The position numbers and the translations under genes were made by a program. The notes below the pieces were generated by a model that was not told where the DNA came from, ran no database searches, and saw only the letters and a program-made list of their open reading frames with translations. From Elmis aenea (Eukaryota; Arthropoda; Insecta; Coleoptera; Elmidae), in contig OX393576.1 in the NCBI GenBank assembly GCA_947652605.1, positions 47,592,966-47,656,965 on the forward strand: a stretch of 64,000 bases of DNA, given 5' to 3'. The number at the start of each line of letters is the position of its first letter. The first letter of the stretch is position 1. Positions 44,610-56,336 of the stretch are shown here, piece by piece.

Positions 44610-45689
44610 TATATGCAATTTAATTATTCTCGTTACTATGACAACGGGAGTATGAAAGGAATATCTATGAAAGGAATATCTACATATTATATTACAGTAA
44701 TTACAGAGTACATTTATAGAGTAATTAAGTAATAGGCAACTACATTAAATTTTATAGAATATAAAGAAATCACCAAGTGTTACATGATCTAATACAAGTC
44801 AAGTATAACATTCCCTTTTCGAAAATAACCGCTTTAATTAATGAATTCTTTCATATTTTTGAACATGTAGAAATAAATTAAGAGAACTGGATTAACCATA
44901 TAATTTAGGTTAAAGGAAGCTGCTACATTAACGGTTGTATAATATTTAAAAGCAAAATTAAAAGTTACTCTCATCTCACAGTAGGTAATTGTTTAGGAAA
45001 ATTTAAATAAATTACTAAATTATATTTTATTTAATTAGCTAAAAGTCTTTGGTATATAATTATATATCATTAAATAAATTACCATCTCTTCTATCCTACC
45101 ATATGTGTTGTATTATACTCGTTTTCATTTAAACAAAAGTATTATAATTTATTCTAAGTTTGTCTAAAAAAATTGCTTATACGCAAAAGATGGCCTGCAT
45201 AAAAATTTTTTGAAAAATTTTACGGATAGGTACTGATATAATATTATAGTTTTGTGGAATCTTATTTTATTTGTTAGAACTTTAGGGATTCAAGTAGATT
45301 GCACATTTAAAATATGTTGTATTAATCAGTAGAATTATGCATTTTATTAAAAAAAAGACATACATTTTTGTGAACACTAAAACCGTTATATGTTAATAAT
45401 TAATATAAAATATTACCCCCAAAGGAATTTATTCTGTTTTAATTATGTTAACAGTTGTATGGTAATTTTTGCATTTCTAAAGTCAATACTAAAATCATTT
45501 TAGGTACTAGATTTGTCGTTAAAATAGAACAAATGCATTGTTAGAAGCAGAGTTAAAAAACACAGCTTATCAAATTTAAAAAAAGTTCCTAAATTACATT
45601 AGATGCTTTTTTATAATAATTTTTTATTTGCTGTAAACATTCTATATCACAGAAAGTGTTGACATTCGGTAACTTGTATGAAGAAACTA
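44610..45689. other. Unassigned intergenic DNA
   Basis: GAAAGGAATATCTA occurs twice in tandem near 44654-44680. No coding or transposon ends are seen. Confidence 0.4.
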
Positions 45690-46030
45690 ATACATTGACG
45701 ACATCTAGGAGCTTGCCCATTGGCTTCTGCTGCTTGTGTCAGTATTTGGTTGTTAAGGTAAACGGAGGACAATTATCTTTTGTGAGTAAAGGTCACTTGT
45801 GTTGATTTGCTTTCGTTTACTTTTATGCGTCATTTTTTTTAGCCATTTTTGTATCTTACCTAGGCTGTCTTGCATATGTTTGAAGCTGTTGTGGGTATTT
45901 TGTGTCTAGCTAGGACTGCCGAGTTGTCCGCGAATGTAGCTCCTGTGATCTTGCTGATAGTTGAAAAGTCAGCCGTGTAAAGTAAGAACAATATGGGACC
46001 TAGCACACTTCTTTGCGGCACTCCAGCTAA
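45690..46030 (-). pseudogene. Second Jockey-clade LINE RT fossil
   Basis: The minus strand from 46025 reads AGVPQRSVLGPILFLLYTAD, then TGATFADNSAVLARHKIP (motif C, FADD degraded to FADN), then in a shifted frame LGKIQKWLKK, and in another VNESKSTQVTFTHKR and LNNQILTQAAEANG. This is the order expected of Jockey RT motifs B to E. At least two frameshifts and several stops are present, so it is dead. It is more divergent from, but the same general type as, the split copy at 22-25 kb. Both ends are truncated. Confidence 0.78.
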
Positions 46031-46142
46031 CCTAACCTAATCTGTCAAACGGAACTTTTATAATGAATTTTTACGCTAAGTAATTGAGAGCGTCAAATAA
46101 TTTTAACACATTTGAGCTCAGCACGTCCAGTTTTATTAGCCC

Positions 46143-46463
46143 CAGGGGTTTGGAGCAGTCCAATTTTTTAATTGCTCCGTTCCAGCTCCGCTCCGGCATT
46201 ATTTTATCGGATATGCAGAAGTTGGTCAAAAATAACAATATTTGGCCCTAACAAACAAGTGAAGTTAAAAAAATGTTTGAAAAAACAGATTATTGATCTT
46301 CAAACGTTGAAAAAAAGAAAAAAAAGTAGTTTTTTTCAAAATTTTTACATAATAAACTGGAGCAGTGGAGCAATCAAAATTATTTGCTCCGGGCTCCGCT
46401 CCTGCTCCGGGCAAAAACCGATTGCTCCACTGCTCCAGCTCCGAGCTCCGCTCCAAACCCCTG
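46143..46463. mobile_element. hAT MITE with GCTCC-rich arms, TSD ATTAGCCC
   Basis: The ends CAGGGGTTTGGAGC and GCTCCAAACCCCTG are exact inverses. The exact 8-bp duplication ATTAGCCC flanks them (46135-46142, 46464-46471). The arms consist of repeated GCTCC/GGAGC words (e.g. GCTCCGGGCTCCGCTCC), giving many ways to fold. The open frames on both strands (46172-46468, 46265-46486) are products of this repeat and not genes. Confidence 0.93.
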
Positions 46464-46471
46464 ATTAGCCC

Positions 46472-48061
46472 ACTTAATTTTATCAATTTCTGACAGTCCG
46501 TTAAAGTAAACTTAAGCCAATATATTAGATTTCACTATTTTATCTATTGTATTCGTAAAAATATTGGGAGGCCATATAGTCGATAAAAATTACAAATAGG
46601 TGATGTGGAATATAATAATCTTCGTTCAGAGGTTTCACGGCATTTTTTTAACATTTCGTAGTTTTTCTTTTTCTTTTTAAATCTCAGTTATTTTGGTTTT
46701 TCTTTTCATATAAAAACAGATGTGGAAAAGTTTGTAAATATTTTTACGTAGGAACAAAATGTCAACACTCCTTTGATTATTTAATATTATAGCACTATAT
46801 TTTCATTATGTAAATATTCCCTTGTTTAAAATTATTAACAAGTTTAACAAAATTTGGCGTTGGTTTTTGACAAAAAGTTTTTTATCAACTTTTACTGAAT
46901 TTCAAGCTAAACCAACTGTAATTTTTTAGTGGCATTGTAACTGATATTGAATCTTATTTTAAACCAACTGTGAATGTAGAGACAATGTTTATTGTCATAA
47001 ACACGAAAAAAATCTTTACACAATACCACTCAGAAGTGGTTCTATTAAAAACCTTTTGAGGGACGTATATTAAAATTTAAACAATGTTAAATGAAATAAA
47101 ATATAGTTAGAATAATTATTACAACTTTTTTTGCGAATAAATACAACAAAATAAGAAAGGATTTAAAAAAATTTGAAGTATTACATTTACTGTAAACAGC
47201 TTAAAGGCACACAACGTTAAAGCAATATTAAACCTCACAATCAGTGTTGTTTCCTAAAAGGTTAACATTTTGTTCCTATAGCGACAAGGATTAAAAAATA
47301 TCAGCATTGACAATATCTACAAAATATTGCAAATTGCTACAGTATAATTATACCAATGAAAAAATTGAATTTTGTTGTTGAACTATGTTCTGTTGAAACA
47401 GCAAAAACGAAACATAACAATAAAATTACTTTGTACATCATCGTAATTGCGTGGTAAAGTCGTAGAGGCACTATGTGAAAAGACAAACCAATAGAATCTT
47501 TTAAATAGGAAACGATAAAAATCTAAATTTTCAACTCAAACAAATTCCACTTTTTGTTTTGTTATAAAAAAAATTATCTTCAAGTACCTTAACTAAATAA
47601 GCCATTATGAAGGCAAAATTAGTAGTTTTGGATATGGTTCGCGTCACTTTCTGATATAATATTTGTAATACATTTAATCAATATCAGTTTGTTGTGATTC
47701 ACAACAAACTGAAATGATAAAGCCTGTGTGTTAATTTTCGAGAAATGATATTTTTTCATCTTAAAACATGAATCCATAACTAATATTCTCATCTAGAATC
47801 ATTACTATTATTTTATAAAAAAATCACTAGACACTTACACGACAACTTAACGAACTGAATCTAATAGTGATAGCGGAAATCAAATATCCAATTTTATTTC
47901 CGATATATAGCCTTTGGAAAAAACGTGAATTTTATTAAACTAGTAACTAATTTGATTTTTAATGTTTTAGAACTATGTTACTGAAATTTTCTACGAGTTT
48001 TTAAAATTAAAATAAATACGATATCTAAGTGAATTTTTAGAGGATCCAAAAATATAGAAAT
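46472..48061. other. Intergenic DNA with one tight palindrome
   Basis: 47684-47712 is an almost perfect hairpin with arms TCAGTTTGTTGTGA and TCACAACAAACTGA and a one-base centre. It could be a protein-binding site or a remnant of tiny inverted repeats. Nothing else is recognised in this stretch. Confidence 0.45.
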
Positions 48062-48259
48062 ATACATGGTGTTCTACTTAAAATTTCAAAGTTTGAGTCC
48101 GTTTCCGGTTGAACCGGAGGTCGTATTACAACGTCAGTTTTTTCATCGAATCCGAAAAATACGACAGCGCTTGGCTACAAAATTTCATTGCAGTATGTAG
48201 TATCTTTAATGATGTTTTAAATATTTGTCGGTTTCCATACTTTTGCGCATCACTGTATA
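48062..48259. repeat. Short interspersed repeat, copy of 28402-28747
   Basis: It begins ACATGGTGTTCTACTTAAAA and ends TTTTGCGCATCACTGTATA. The same beginning and end bracket 28402-28747. Shared inside: TTTCAAAGTTTGAGTCCGTT and ATTTGTCGGTTTCCATAC-type words. Noncoding; the 61-codon frame within is not a gene. Confidence 0.6.
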
Positions 48260-49319
48260 TGTATGATAAAATTTTAGCCTTTGTAGTTTTTTAATTGATT
48301 ATTAATTTTATGCATACATTTTTTTTTAATAAAAACTACTCTTGTGCAAAGGAAAAGGAGCAAAATTTCTGCAAAATAAATTTTTTTATTATACAATATT
48401 AGTTCTTAAGCAACTTATAGCAGTCTAAATCGAAAAATTCAAAGGTGTTACTTACAGAAGATAGAAGAAACTAGAGATGAACGTGGTTACACGTGGTTAC
48501 ACATACACATATTATAAAAATATTGCAATGGAAGTGTTATGAATTATTAAAATAAGAAGAACCAACACTATAATTTAAGCGCAATTTTTTGGTTGTTTGC
48601 ATACAATTTCAAATAAGACTTACAAATTATGTAAGTAATTAGTAGGTAGAGCAAAGCAATTTGTTGTTTTTTCTTTGTAACGAATTTTGTAATGTTGATT
48701 TTTACCTAATGAAGTTGAATAATTCTCGCAATATTTCACACCTAATAGGCAACTTCTCACTATCTGGAAACATTCTATATGAATACGAGAAATAATTAAA
48801 GTGATTTATTAGCATTCCATTCTAATGGGTAGGTAGCTCTATGTTTTAAGCTTTAGTACTTAAGCTGCTAAGTGATTAAAATAACACCAAATACAGTAAG
48901 TTCACAATGGTATGCCATTAATGAGCAAGTTGTGTACCTAATATGTTAGATAAAAACATGAAAATGGTTATAGAAACGCATAGAATGTAAGTTTTTCAAA
49001 AGTTAAAATGCACAGAGTATTCCAATTTGCTTCCAATGTAATGGATATTGTTGCTAATAATAGTGTTGTGAAGTATTTTTAGAAGGGAAACATTTTAAAA
49101 TCTTTAGTGCAATTTATTATGAATCTTTTGATTAATATATACAACACATTATAATTATGACGAATGGAGGAGAATAATGTTGGTAAAAAAACCAAAGCAA
49201 TTTATTTTCTCAAATCAATAGAATCATTATTATTTAAAAATTAAAGGATTATATATTTTCTGGTAAATATATTTGATAGATTTCGCGACAAAACAACACA
49301 AAAAATTATACTACCTATA
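48260..49319. other. Unassigned intergenic DNA
   Basis: CGTGGTTACA is repeated directly at 48482-48503. No gene signal. Confidence 0.4.
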
Positions 49320-50002
49320 CAGGGTGAGTCACGACGGACGCCACGGAGTTTTATGGCGAAACGGTATATATTTTCAAACTTATGTCGCGGTTAGATTATA
49401 AATGAGTCTAAAGTTAACCGTTTTCGTGAAAATTGCATTTTCATGAAAATGCAGTACCTACCTACTTTCAAAAATTTTCAACATTTGGAAACTTTAAAAA
49501 GTCTGAATAAATTCGCTTAGAAATTAGATTGACAATAGATTAATTAACACTTTGCACCACCTACATTTTTAAAATATTATACAGGGCGTTTTTTACGCTT
49601 GGTAAAATTCGTGAAACCTTAAACATCGATAACTCATTTTTCTTAAATACAACGTAAAAAACGCCCTGTATAATATTTTTAAAATGTAAGTGGTGCAAAG
49701 TGTTAATTAATCTATTGTTAATCTAATTTTTAAGCGAATTTATTCAGACTTTTTAAAGTTTCCAAATGTTGAAAATTTTTGAAAGTAGGTACTACATTTT
49801 CATAAAAATGCAATTTTCACGAAAACGGTTAACTTTAGACTCATATAACCTTGCACATTTTTTGAAGTAAATTTAAAGAGGAATCCAAAACTGCAAAAAT
49901 ATACAGAGTGTTTTTAAAATGTAGCCCTTATCGACTTACATAATCTAACCGCGACAGAAGTTTGAAAATAAAACTCCGTGGCGTCCGTCGTGACTCACCC
50001 TG
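49320..50002. mobile_element. Foldback with a nested mini foldback at its axis
   Basis: The outer ends CAGGGTGAGTCACGACGGAC and the inverse of GTCCGTCGTGACTCACCCTG are perfect mirror images over 20 bases, next to TATA. The arms continue (CTCCGTGGCGTCC; AACTTTAGACTCAT; GCAATTTTCACGAAAACGG). At the axis lies an 87-bp palindromic unit, 49582-49668, with its own CAGGGCGTTTTTTACG ends preceded by TATA. Noncoding. Confidence 0.9.
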
Positions 50003-50896
50003 TATACACTGTGTGCCAGCCAAGTAAGTAGTGTTCGTGATTTCAATATATTTTAAGTTAACGTTAGCGAAGAATACACTCGGCAAAGGACGATTAAGAA
50101 TTAAAAACAGATTGGATTGGTAGTGAGGCGCAATAAAAATTTAGGTTAAATCAAGCAACTACTTTTTCTTAGGTTTTACTTATCGAATGATTTGTTTGCA
50201 TAAGTTGAAATAAATAAATTTAGTAATGTGGGACTTTTTTAAAACACACAAATTTAAACAATTTACATTAAATTACAATTAAATGATTGATAAATTCACT
50301 TTTAAAGACGAGGTTAACAATAATAAAAATTCGTTAAATTAGAAAACATAATTGAAGCAGATTTAAATGATTGTTATAAAAATAACTATAAAAATACCGT
50401 TTTCATTGTAATACTGTGTAATAAAATTCGCACCACAGCTAACCAATAGCATTTTAATAATTAATATCCAGATGTTGAAGACGTTCAGAATTTCAGATGA
50501 AAAAATAATCAAGAGCTTGGCATTTATTTTACTCATTTTTTAAACATCGCAGCGTCTAGATTACTCCAACAAGAATATTGCGATAAATATCCACAATAAT
50601 ATGAACTGTAAAAAATATACTTACAGTAACAGAAATAAACATTAAAGTAAATTATCGCATCTCTTTTAGCATTTTTAACTTAGAACAACTGTTTGTCGTA
50701 GTGAAAATATACGTGGGTGGTAATGTAACAAATCCACAATAAGCTGACATAAGATGGCATTGATGTATCATGCACATAACAGACGGATCTAGTTGTCATA
50801 GCGAAGATTATTTTGAAATATCAAGACATCTGTTTACACAATAGCAGGATGTTCTTAAAATGTAGATTAATGTTCGCTGTAATAATTTAAAGTATA
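50003..50896. other. Unassigned intergenic DNA
   Basis: AT-rich, no features recognised. Confidence 0.4.
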
Positions 50897-51983
50897 CAGG
50901 GTGTAGACTCGGAATCACGCAATGTAGCAATTTCAATGGTAAAATTTTAAAAGTATATTATCTCCCGTAATTATTTTAGAAAAAAGTGGAAATAGGTTTT
51001 TTTTTGTAGAGAAAAATATTCTGTATCTATAATTATAATCAATATTAATTTTTCGTTTGCCAATAACTGAAAATTAAGCAAATTACAAAACGCGATTTGA
51101 CAAAAATCTGTACTGCCTTGGAATTATGCTGCCCAGTCTAATGTCACTTATACTGTCACTATGACGCGAAATTCATTCTTAATTAGCCTTTAATCAAACA
51201 TTTATTTTATACAATTACTTATGTTTTTATTCCAAGATATAATAAAAATAATAATAAGATAAACTGCACTCATATGTTAAATTCTCCATAATGACGTCAC
51301 GTTTTGTCGTTATGACAGCGGATAAAAAGGTACCTAACTAAATATCCACTTGCATTTTTGCATGTGGCTTTTGTTACCATGCAACCGACTTATGTGATTG
51401 TAACTAACCAAATGATTTTGACGTTTTGTTAGTTATTATTTGAAGGTTATAATTTATTCGTGCAGTTATCGTACCGAATTACACTTTTACTAAACTCAAG
51501 TTTGGTTGCTATTAGGCACGACCTATTAGGCAACTCTTGACTCGACAATTATTGTCAAAGATTAAACAACGCGTCCTACGGACTCGTTGTTTTATCAGAC
51601 AGCTTTGTCTCGTCGACTTTCCTAGAAACCAAACTTTCGTAGCAACGCAAGCTTTTCTGGCTAAAAACAAAGCTCTCGTGTAATTACTCCCGAATAAACT
51701 TCGCGTCAAAGTGACAATACAAGAGTTATTAGGATGGGCAGTTGTCACAGCATAATTCCAAGGCAGTACAGATTTTTTGCCAAAACGCGTTTTGTAATTT
51801 GCTTATTTTTCAGTTATTGGAAAACTAAAAATTAATATTGATTACATTTATGGATACAGAATTTTTTCCTCTACAAAATACGTATTTGCACTTTGTTTCT
51901 AAAATAATTAGGGGAGATAATATACGACTTTTAAAATTTTACCCTTGAAATTGCTATGTTGCGTGATCCGAGTCTACACCCTG
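50897..51983. mobile_element. Long foldback element with a 600-bp unique core
   Basis: The ends CAGGGTGTAGACTCGGATC-like (left CAGGGTGTAGACTCGGAATC; right GATCCGAGTCTACACCCTG) are mirror images next to TA. The arms run inward about 230 bp to AATCTGTACTGCCTTGGAAT and its inverse (TCCAAGGCAGTACAGAT at 51757). The centre, about 51150-51740, is not self-complementary and is GC-richer near 51570-51700 (CGTCCTACGGACTCG; CTTCGCGTCAAAGTGAC). A 78-codon minus frame there is unrecognised. The core could be captured DNA. Confidence 0.88.
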
Positions 51984-54526
51984 TATAAAGAATATTAATT
52001 TACTGTAACACTTGTACTAAATTTTTGTTTATTCTTTATTACAAGAAAATAGTAAATTTGTCGTAATTTGTTTTAAGAACTTGGTAAAAATACAAAAATG
52101 ATATTTTATAAATTGATAAAAAGTGTCTTTTTCGCAAAACTCAAAATTTATGTGAAATGGATCTAACAAACTTTTTTATGTTTACTTATTGGCTTTTGTG
52201 GTTTTAAATGTGTGCTGCTTTTAATATCTTCATTTTTTACATCAGAATCAACTGTGTATCGTATCAAAAGTATTTAAATTTAAAAAAATATGAGCAACAA
52301 ATGTCACATTGATGATCTTAACCGTACAAGTTTATAATTATTTATAATTTAAATAAATTAAATGTAAAGTTAAATACTTAAGAGATTTTAATTTATAGAT
52401 CAGAAAATAATAATATTGTATTTCATCTAATTCCCATTAAATCAGCAACAACAAAAATGCAAGTTATTTCATCTTTAAAGGAAATAAGTTGGTAAAGCTG
52501 CTTATTTTTATATTTTATTGGATAGCATTGAACGAAGCTCCAAAAAATAATCAAATATTTAGTATAACTTGTAGTTACATCTGCACATTATTATAAATAT
52601 GATTGGAAATAACAGATCTCAAGAGATCAGAGGCATTTTATTCCTAATATAAAATTATGTAACGATTAAGCGAAATAAATGTGTATAATTTTACGATTAT
52701 ATTCGTTGTAATACGATACCAATTCACAAATTAAGCATAACTGAGAAGTCTAAATTTCATTGTATAAATCAATATACTAAGGTTAAGGCTCTTTAAAATT
52801 TTTTAGTAAATTAATGGTTCATTAACTCTGCGTTCCTGTTATCTCACGCCGATTTATATGCTTCTGTGCACATAAGCAATTTTATAAAATTTACGGACTC
52901 TTAGTTCTAGTTTTTGTTAAAGAAAATTGGTGCGTATAATGAAGTAGTACCACAAAGTTAAAATACCTCTTGTAATTGAGTAGCCCAAATTTATAAGTAG
53001 ATATTATCGAAATATAAATAAAACATATGCGTATTCAATTAAATTGTAAATAAAGAAACAGTTAACAGACGAAGTTTTTGAAACGTGAAAATAATACATT
53101 TTGTAATTGATAGTGCACGTCAAACCCGTTGTGCAATTTTATTATTGCCAGTGTTTTTTTTTTAAATCAATTTACTGTCTTTATAAAATTATAAATACTT
53201 GTATAAGGATGTAAAATCAGTTACTAACAGTTGAGAATATGTATGTACGAGTATATGTTCATTGTGAATAAATTGTAGTCAATAAAAAAGCTAATAACAT
53301 GGAAATTGAAACATGAATAAAATAATATATTTTGGCAGTTGATTGTAAACGTCAAATCTAGTATGCAATTTAAACTTTTGCAACTGTTTTCTTTGCATCG
53401 TTTAATTACCCTTATAAAATTTTAAATCCTTTCATTTCATACGAAATAAGTAACACTTGAGATTTTGCTTATATGCTTAGTGGCTCTATTCACATCTGGT
53501 TCTATAAAACTACAAGTATCATGAACTTTTGTCTTGAGATGTCATATTTTGGAATACAATTCTGACTGAAAATAAGAAGTATGTAAATGTTGTTACTGTG
53601 ACCTTTCATCCATGCATATATCTAAGTTATGAGAAAATTTGGTTAGCCGATGCAACAAGAGCAGCTGCAGAGAATCATCGGCAAAGTGTTGTTTCTTTCA
53701 ACATGTTTCGTAAAGAACATCAGCAATTTATAATGCTGTTAACAGCCACTTACGTGTTTGAGTTTGCTTGTTGAAGCTCTAGATTGCCATCATTTGGTTG
53801 ATAAAAGCCGATTTGTATGGTATATGTAGCTTCATGTTTGTTTTGTACGATACAGTATGAAGTTTTGCAATCTAAGTCAAGTTTCTGAAGCTTATTGTGA
53901 TACAAAATTTTATGAAACATACGCTTTAATAACGATTAATTCAATTATGATGGCTTTTTATCAGTTTTAGAATATGTATCCTAAAGAACTTGACACTTAT
54001 AGGGTACAGAATGCATGTTTTAATATTTAAAATATAGGGATAGATTAAATGATGATTAAATTAGCAAAGAAGTGTTTTTATGTACTTGTTAAAAATATAA
54101 ACTGAAAATTAAATATCCTAAAAGAACCGAGATATTCAAAATTAGGTTTCATAAAGACGTTTTACTGTTACATTGTTGTTATCAGATTGAGTGGATTGTG
54201 CCCAATATCATATTCCCCAATAATGCCGATTTAAAAAGTAACTTACTGTTGTCTGTAATTTTTTCTAAAATGTAATAATCATTAAATTAATCAAAAAGAA
54301 GATCAATATGGCGTTCAATAAAATTATTTTAAAATTCTAATAATATTTTGGGCAGAAGCAACAAAAAACATACTTTTTTTTTGTGGCGCATTTAATACAG
54401 GGTTATAACAATATTGATGGACATTGTCGATCGTCTATTCTTATTGGAGCTCACTTTATATGACCAGTTATATCTTCTTTGATTGCTCTTCCTAGGAAAC
54501 CTATATTCTTACCTCTATAATACTCT
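51984..54526. other. Intergenic DNA with an old tandem duplication
   Basis: 53078-53205 and 53306-53430 are diverged direct repeats (GAAACGTGAAAATAATACAT against GAAACATGAATAAAATAATA; CACGTCAAACCCGTTGTGCA against AACGTCAAATCTAGTATGCA), about 230 bp apart. Nothing else was recognised; no gene signal. Confidence 0.4.
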
Positions 54527-54685
54527 CGTATTTGCAGGGCCGTGTCTAGGTGTTTTGGCGCCCGGGGCAAGAACGAAAAATTGCGCCCCATTTCTAAAAA
54601 AAAAAAAAAGTTTCTCCGGGCCTACTTTGTTCGGGCTTGGAAAATGGGGCTCGTTTTAAAAAACACTTTATAAAACACACATATG

Positions 54686-54846
54686 TATGCACATATAATA
54701 TTTTTAATAATAAATAAATAATTAGGTAACATTTAACTTAAGGAACATACAATTTGGTAAAAAATAACATAATATGCACATGTAATATTTTTAATAATAA
54801 ATAAATAAATACTTCAATAGTTAAACATTTAACTTAAGGAACATTA
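54686..54846. repeat. Tandem duplication, unit about 88 bp
   Basis: TATGCACATATAATATTTTT and AACATTTAACTTAAGGAACA at 54686-54749 recur at 54774-54846 with few changes (TATGCACATGTAATATTTTT). It lies between the hAT left end and the LINE fragment. Confidence 0.7.
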
Positions 54847-54886
54847 TTTTTTTTAGTCGTGAGTCTTTCTACTGTTTGTAGGACTG

Positions 54887-55848
54887 TTGAGTTGTGTTGT
54901 GCTGACTTTTTTCCATGATCGCTTCTTCTTCTTTTCTTTTTATGCTTCTGGTATTCCAAGTACCTATTCTCATTTTGTCTTTCTTATCTCTATTTTTTTT
55001 ATTTTTAGTATCTCATGCTTTGATTGCTATCTGTTTTTCCTTATTCATGTCCGTTTTCGTGTAGTGATCGTGCCATTTTTTCCGTAACTTGTTTTCCGTC
55101 CTTAGTTTTTTGGGTCTGTTTTTTGCTGTAGCTCCTCTTTCTCTTTATTCCATAGCCAGATGTTATTATCTACAATGAGTTTTTGATAAGCTACTCTGAC
55201 TTTTTTGCCCTTTTTTCTTTCTTTTTCTGCCTCTTCTCTGATTTTTCTTTGTATTTCTCTTTCTTTTACTGTTAGGTCATTGTCTATGTAAACGTTTTGA
55301 CCTTTTAATTTGCTCTTATACTGCATCATCTTTATTTTATTTTACTCCTATTTACTTGTCATTGCTATTGTCATACTTTTGCCATATTTTCGACCCACCA
55401 CATACATCTGTTTGATATTTACTTTGACTCCTAAATTGTGATCTAGAAATTCTTCGATACCTGCTGTACCGTTACTTTCATCAAATTTTGCCCCCTTTAT
55501 CACAATTTTATATTTCTTTTCTTTTTTTTCTTCTGGTTCTTCTATTCTGTTTTCTAAGCTAAGCATCTTTTTTCTAAGCTCTTCGTTTTCTTTTTTTGTT
55601 GCACTAAATTCCTCCCTAAATGCTTTTTGTTCTTCCCTTATCTTTTTAACTTCTTCCACCAATTGGTTAATTACTTTTACTAATGCCTCCATTTGTTTTT
55701 CTTCCGTTGAACCTTTGGTTTTTGCTTGATCTGGTGATCTGATTACTAGTTTGTACGTTCTGGATATTCCGCCTTCTTCTTTGTTTTTCTCTTCCTTGTC
55801 TCTTTTTCTTTTATAACTACTACCACTCGCTTTAAAAAATTTCTCCAT
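54887..55848 (-). pseudogene. LINE ORF1 (coiled-coil/RRM-like) and endonuclease start
   Basis: On the minus strand an ATG at 55848 opens a frame of 166 codons: a lysine-rich leader, then a long coiled coil (heptads across EALVKVINQLVEEVKKIREE and on to SLENRIEE), then KKYKIVIKGAKF, consistent with an RRM-like strand. Two in-frame stops (at 55348-55350 and 55342-55344) interrupt; the same frame continues at 55329 with MMQYKSKLKGQNVYIDNDLT and KVRVAYQKLIVDN. This resembles the nucleic-acid-binding ORF1 of insect LINEs. Downstream, 54973 opens MRIGTWNTRSIK, the start of an APE-type endonuclease ('GTWNvRsl'), which soon ends. Possibly the 5' part of the same family as 36960-38339; unproven. Confidence 0.7.
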
Positions 55849-56336
55849 GGATAATATTTTATTTTATTTAACTTTATTTATACGATTATATTTTAAAATT
55901 TAATTCACTACACAGTTATTAGTTTAATGTGCTTACTTACACTATCACTATTACTTGACGCGCTCTTGGGTTCATTATCACGCTACGTCAGCTGTCTATA
56001 CCTCATACGCCGTACGTTATTTACTTGTTAATAACACTCTACAATTTAGATAAAAGGACTTAAGGAAGAAGGGACGCGCCAATAAACTTTGCCTAGGACA
56101 CAAAATAATTTCGCGCTGGTACTGCGTAACGTAGATAATTCCAAAAAAAAATAAGACGTCAATGGCGATTTTGGCGCCCCCTGATTTCGGCGCCCGGGGC
56201 GAGCGCCCCCTTCGCCCCCCCCTAAACACGGCCCTGCGTATTTGAGTGTAGTAAAAGTCTTACATCATCAGCGCTTAGTAATAGATTTAAGGTCGCTTTA
56301 AAATTGGCGGAACGAAAACGCTATTAAGACATTATA

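Larger units (their letters stand above)
54535..56236 (-). mobile_element. hAT element carrying a LINE fragment, TSD CGTATTTG
   Basis: The ends CAGGGCCGTGTCTAGG and the inverse of CCTAAACACGGCCCTG are nearly perfect inverses. The exact 8-bp duplication CGTATTTG flanks them (54527-54534, 56237-56244). Subterminal GGCGCCCGGGGC is present at both ends, as in the hAT at 34746. The interior is dominated by a LINE ORF1 plus start of endonuclease on the minus strand, and no hAT transposase is seen. Either a LINE inserted in the hAT or the hAT captured it. Confidence 0.9.

Noticed and set aside
46172..46486. Overlapping frames on both strands
   Set aside because: Created by the GCTCC-word structure of a hAT MITE.
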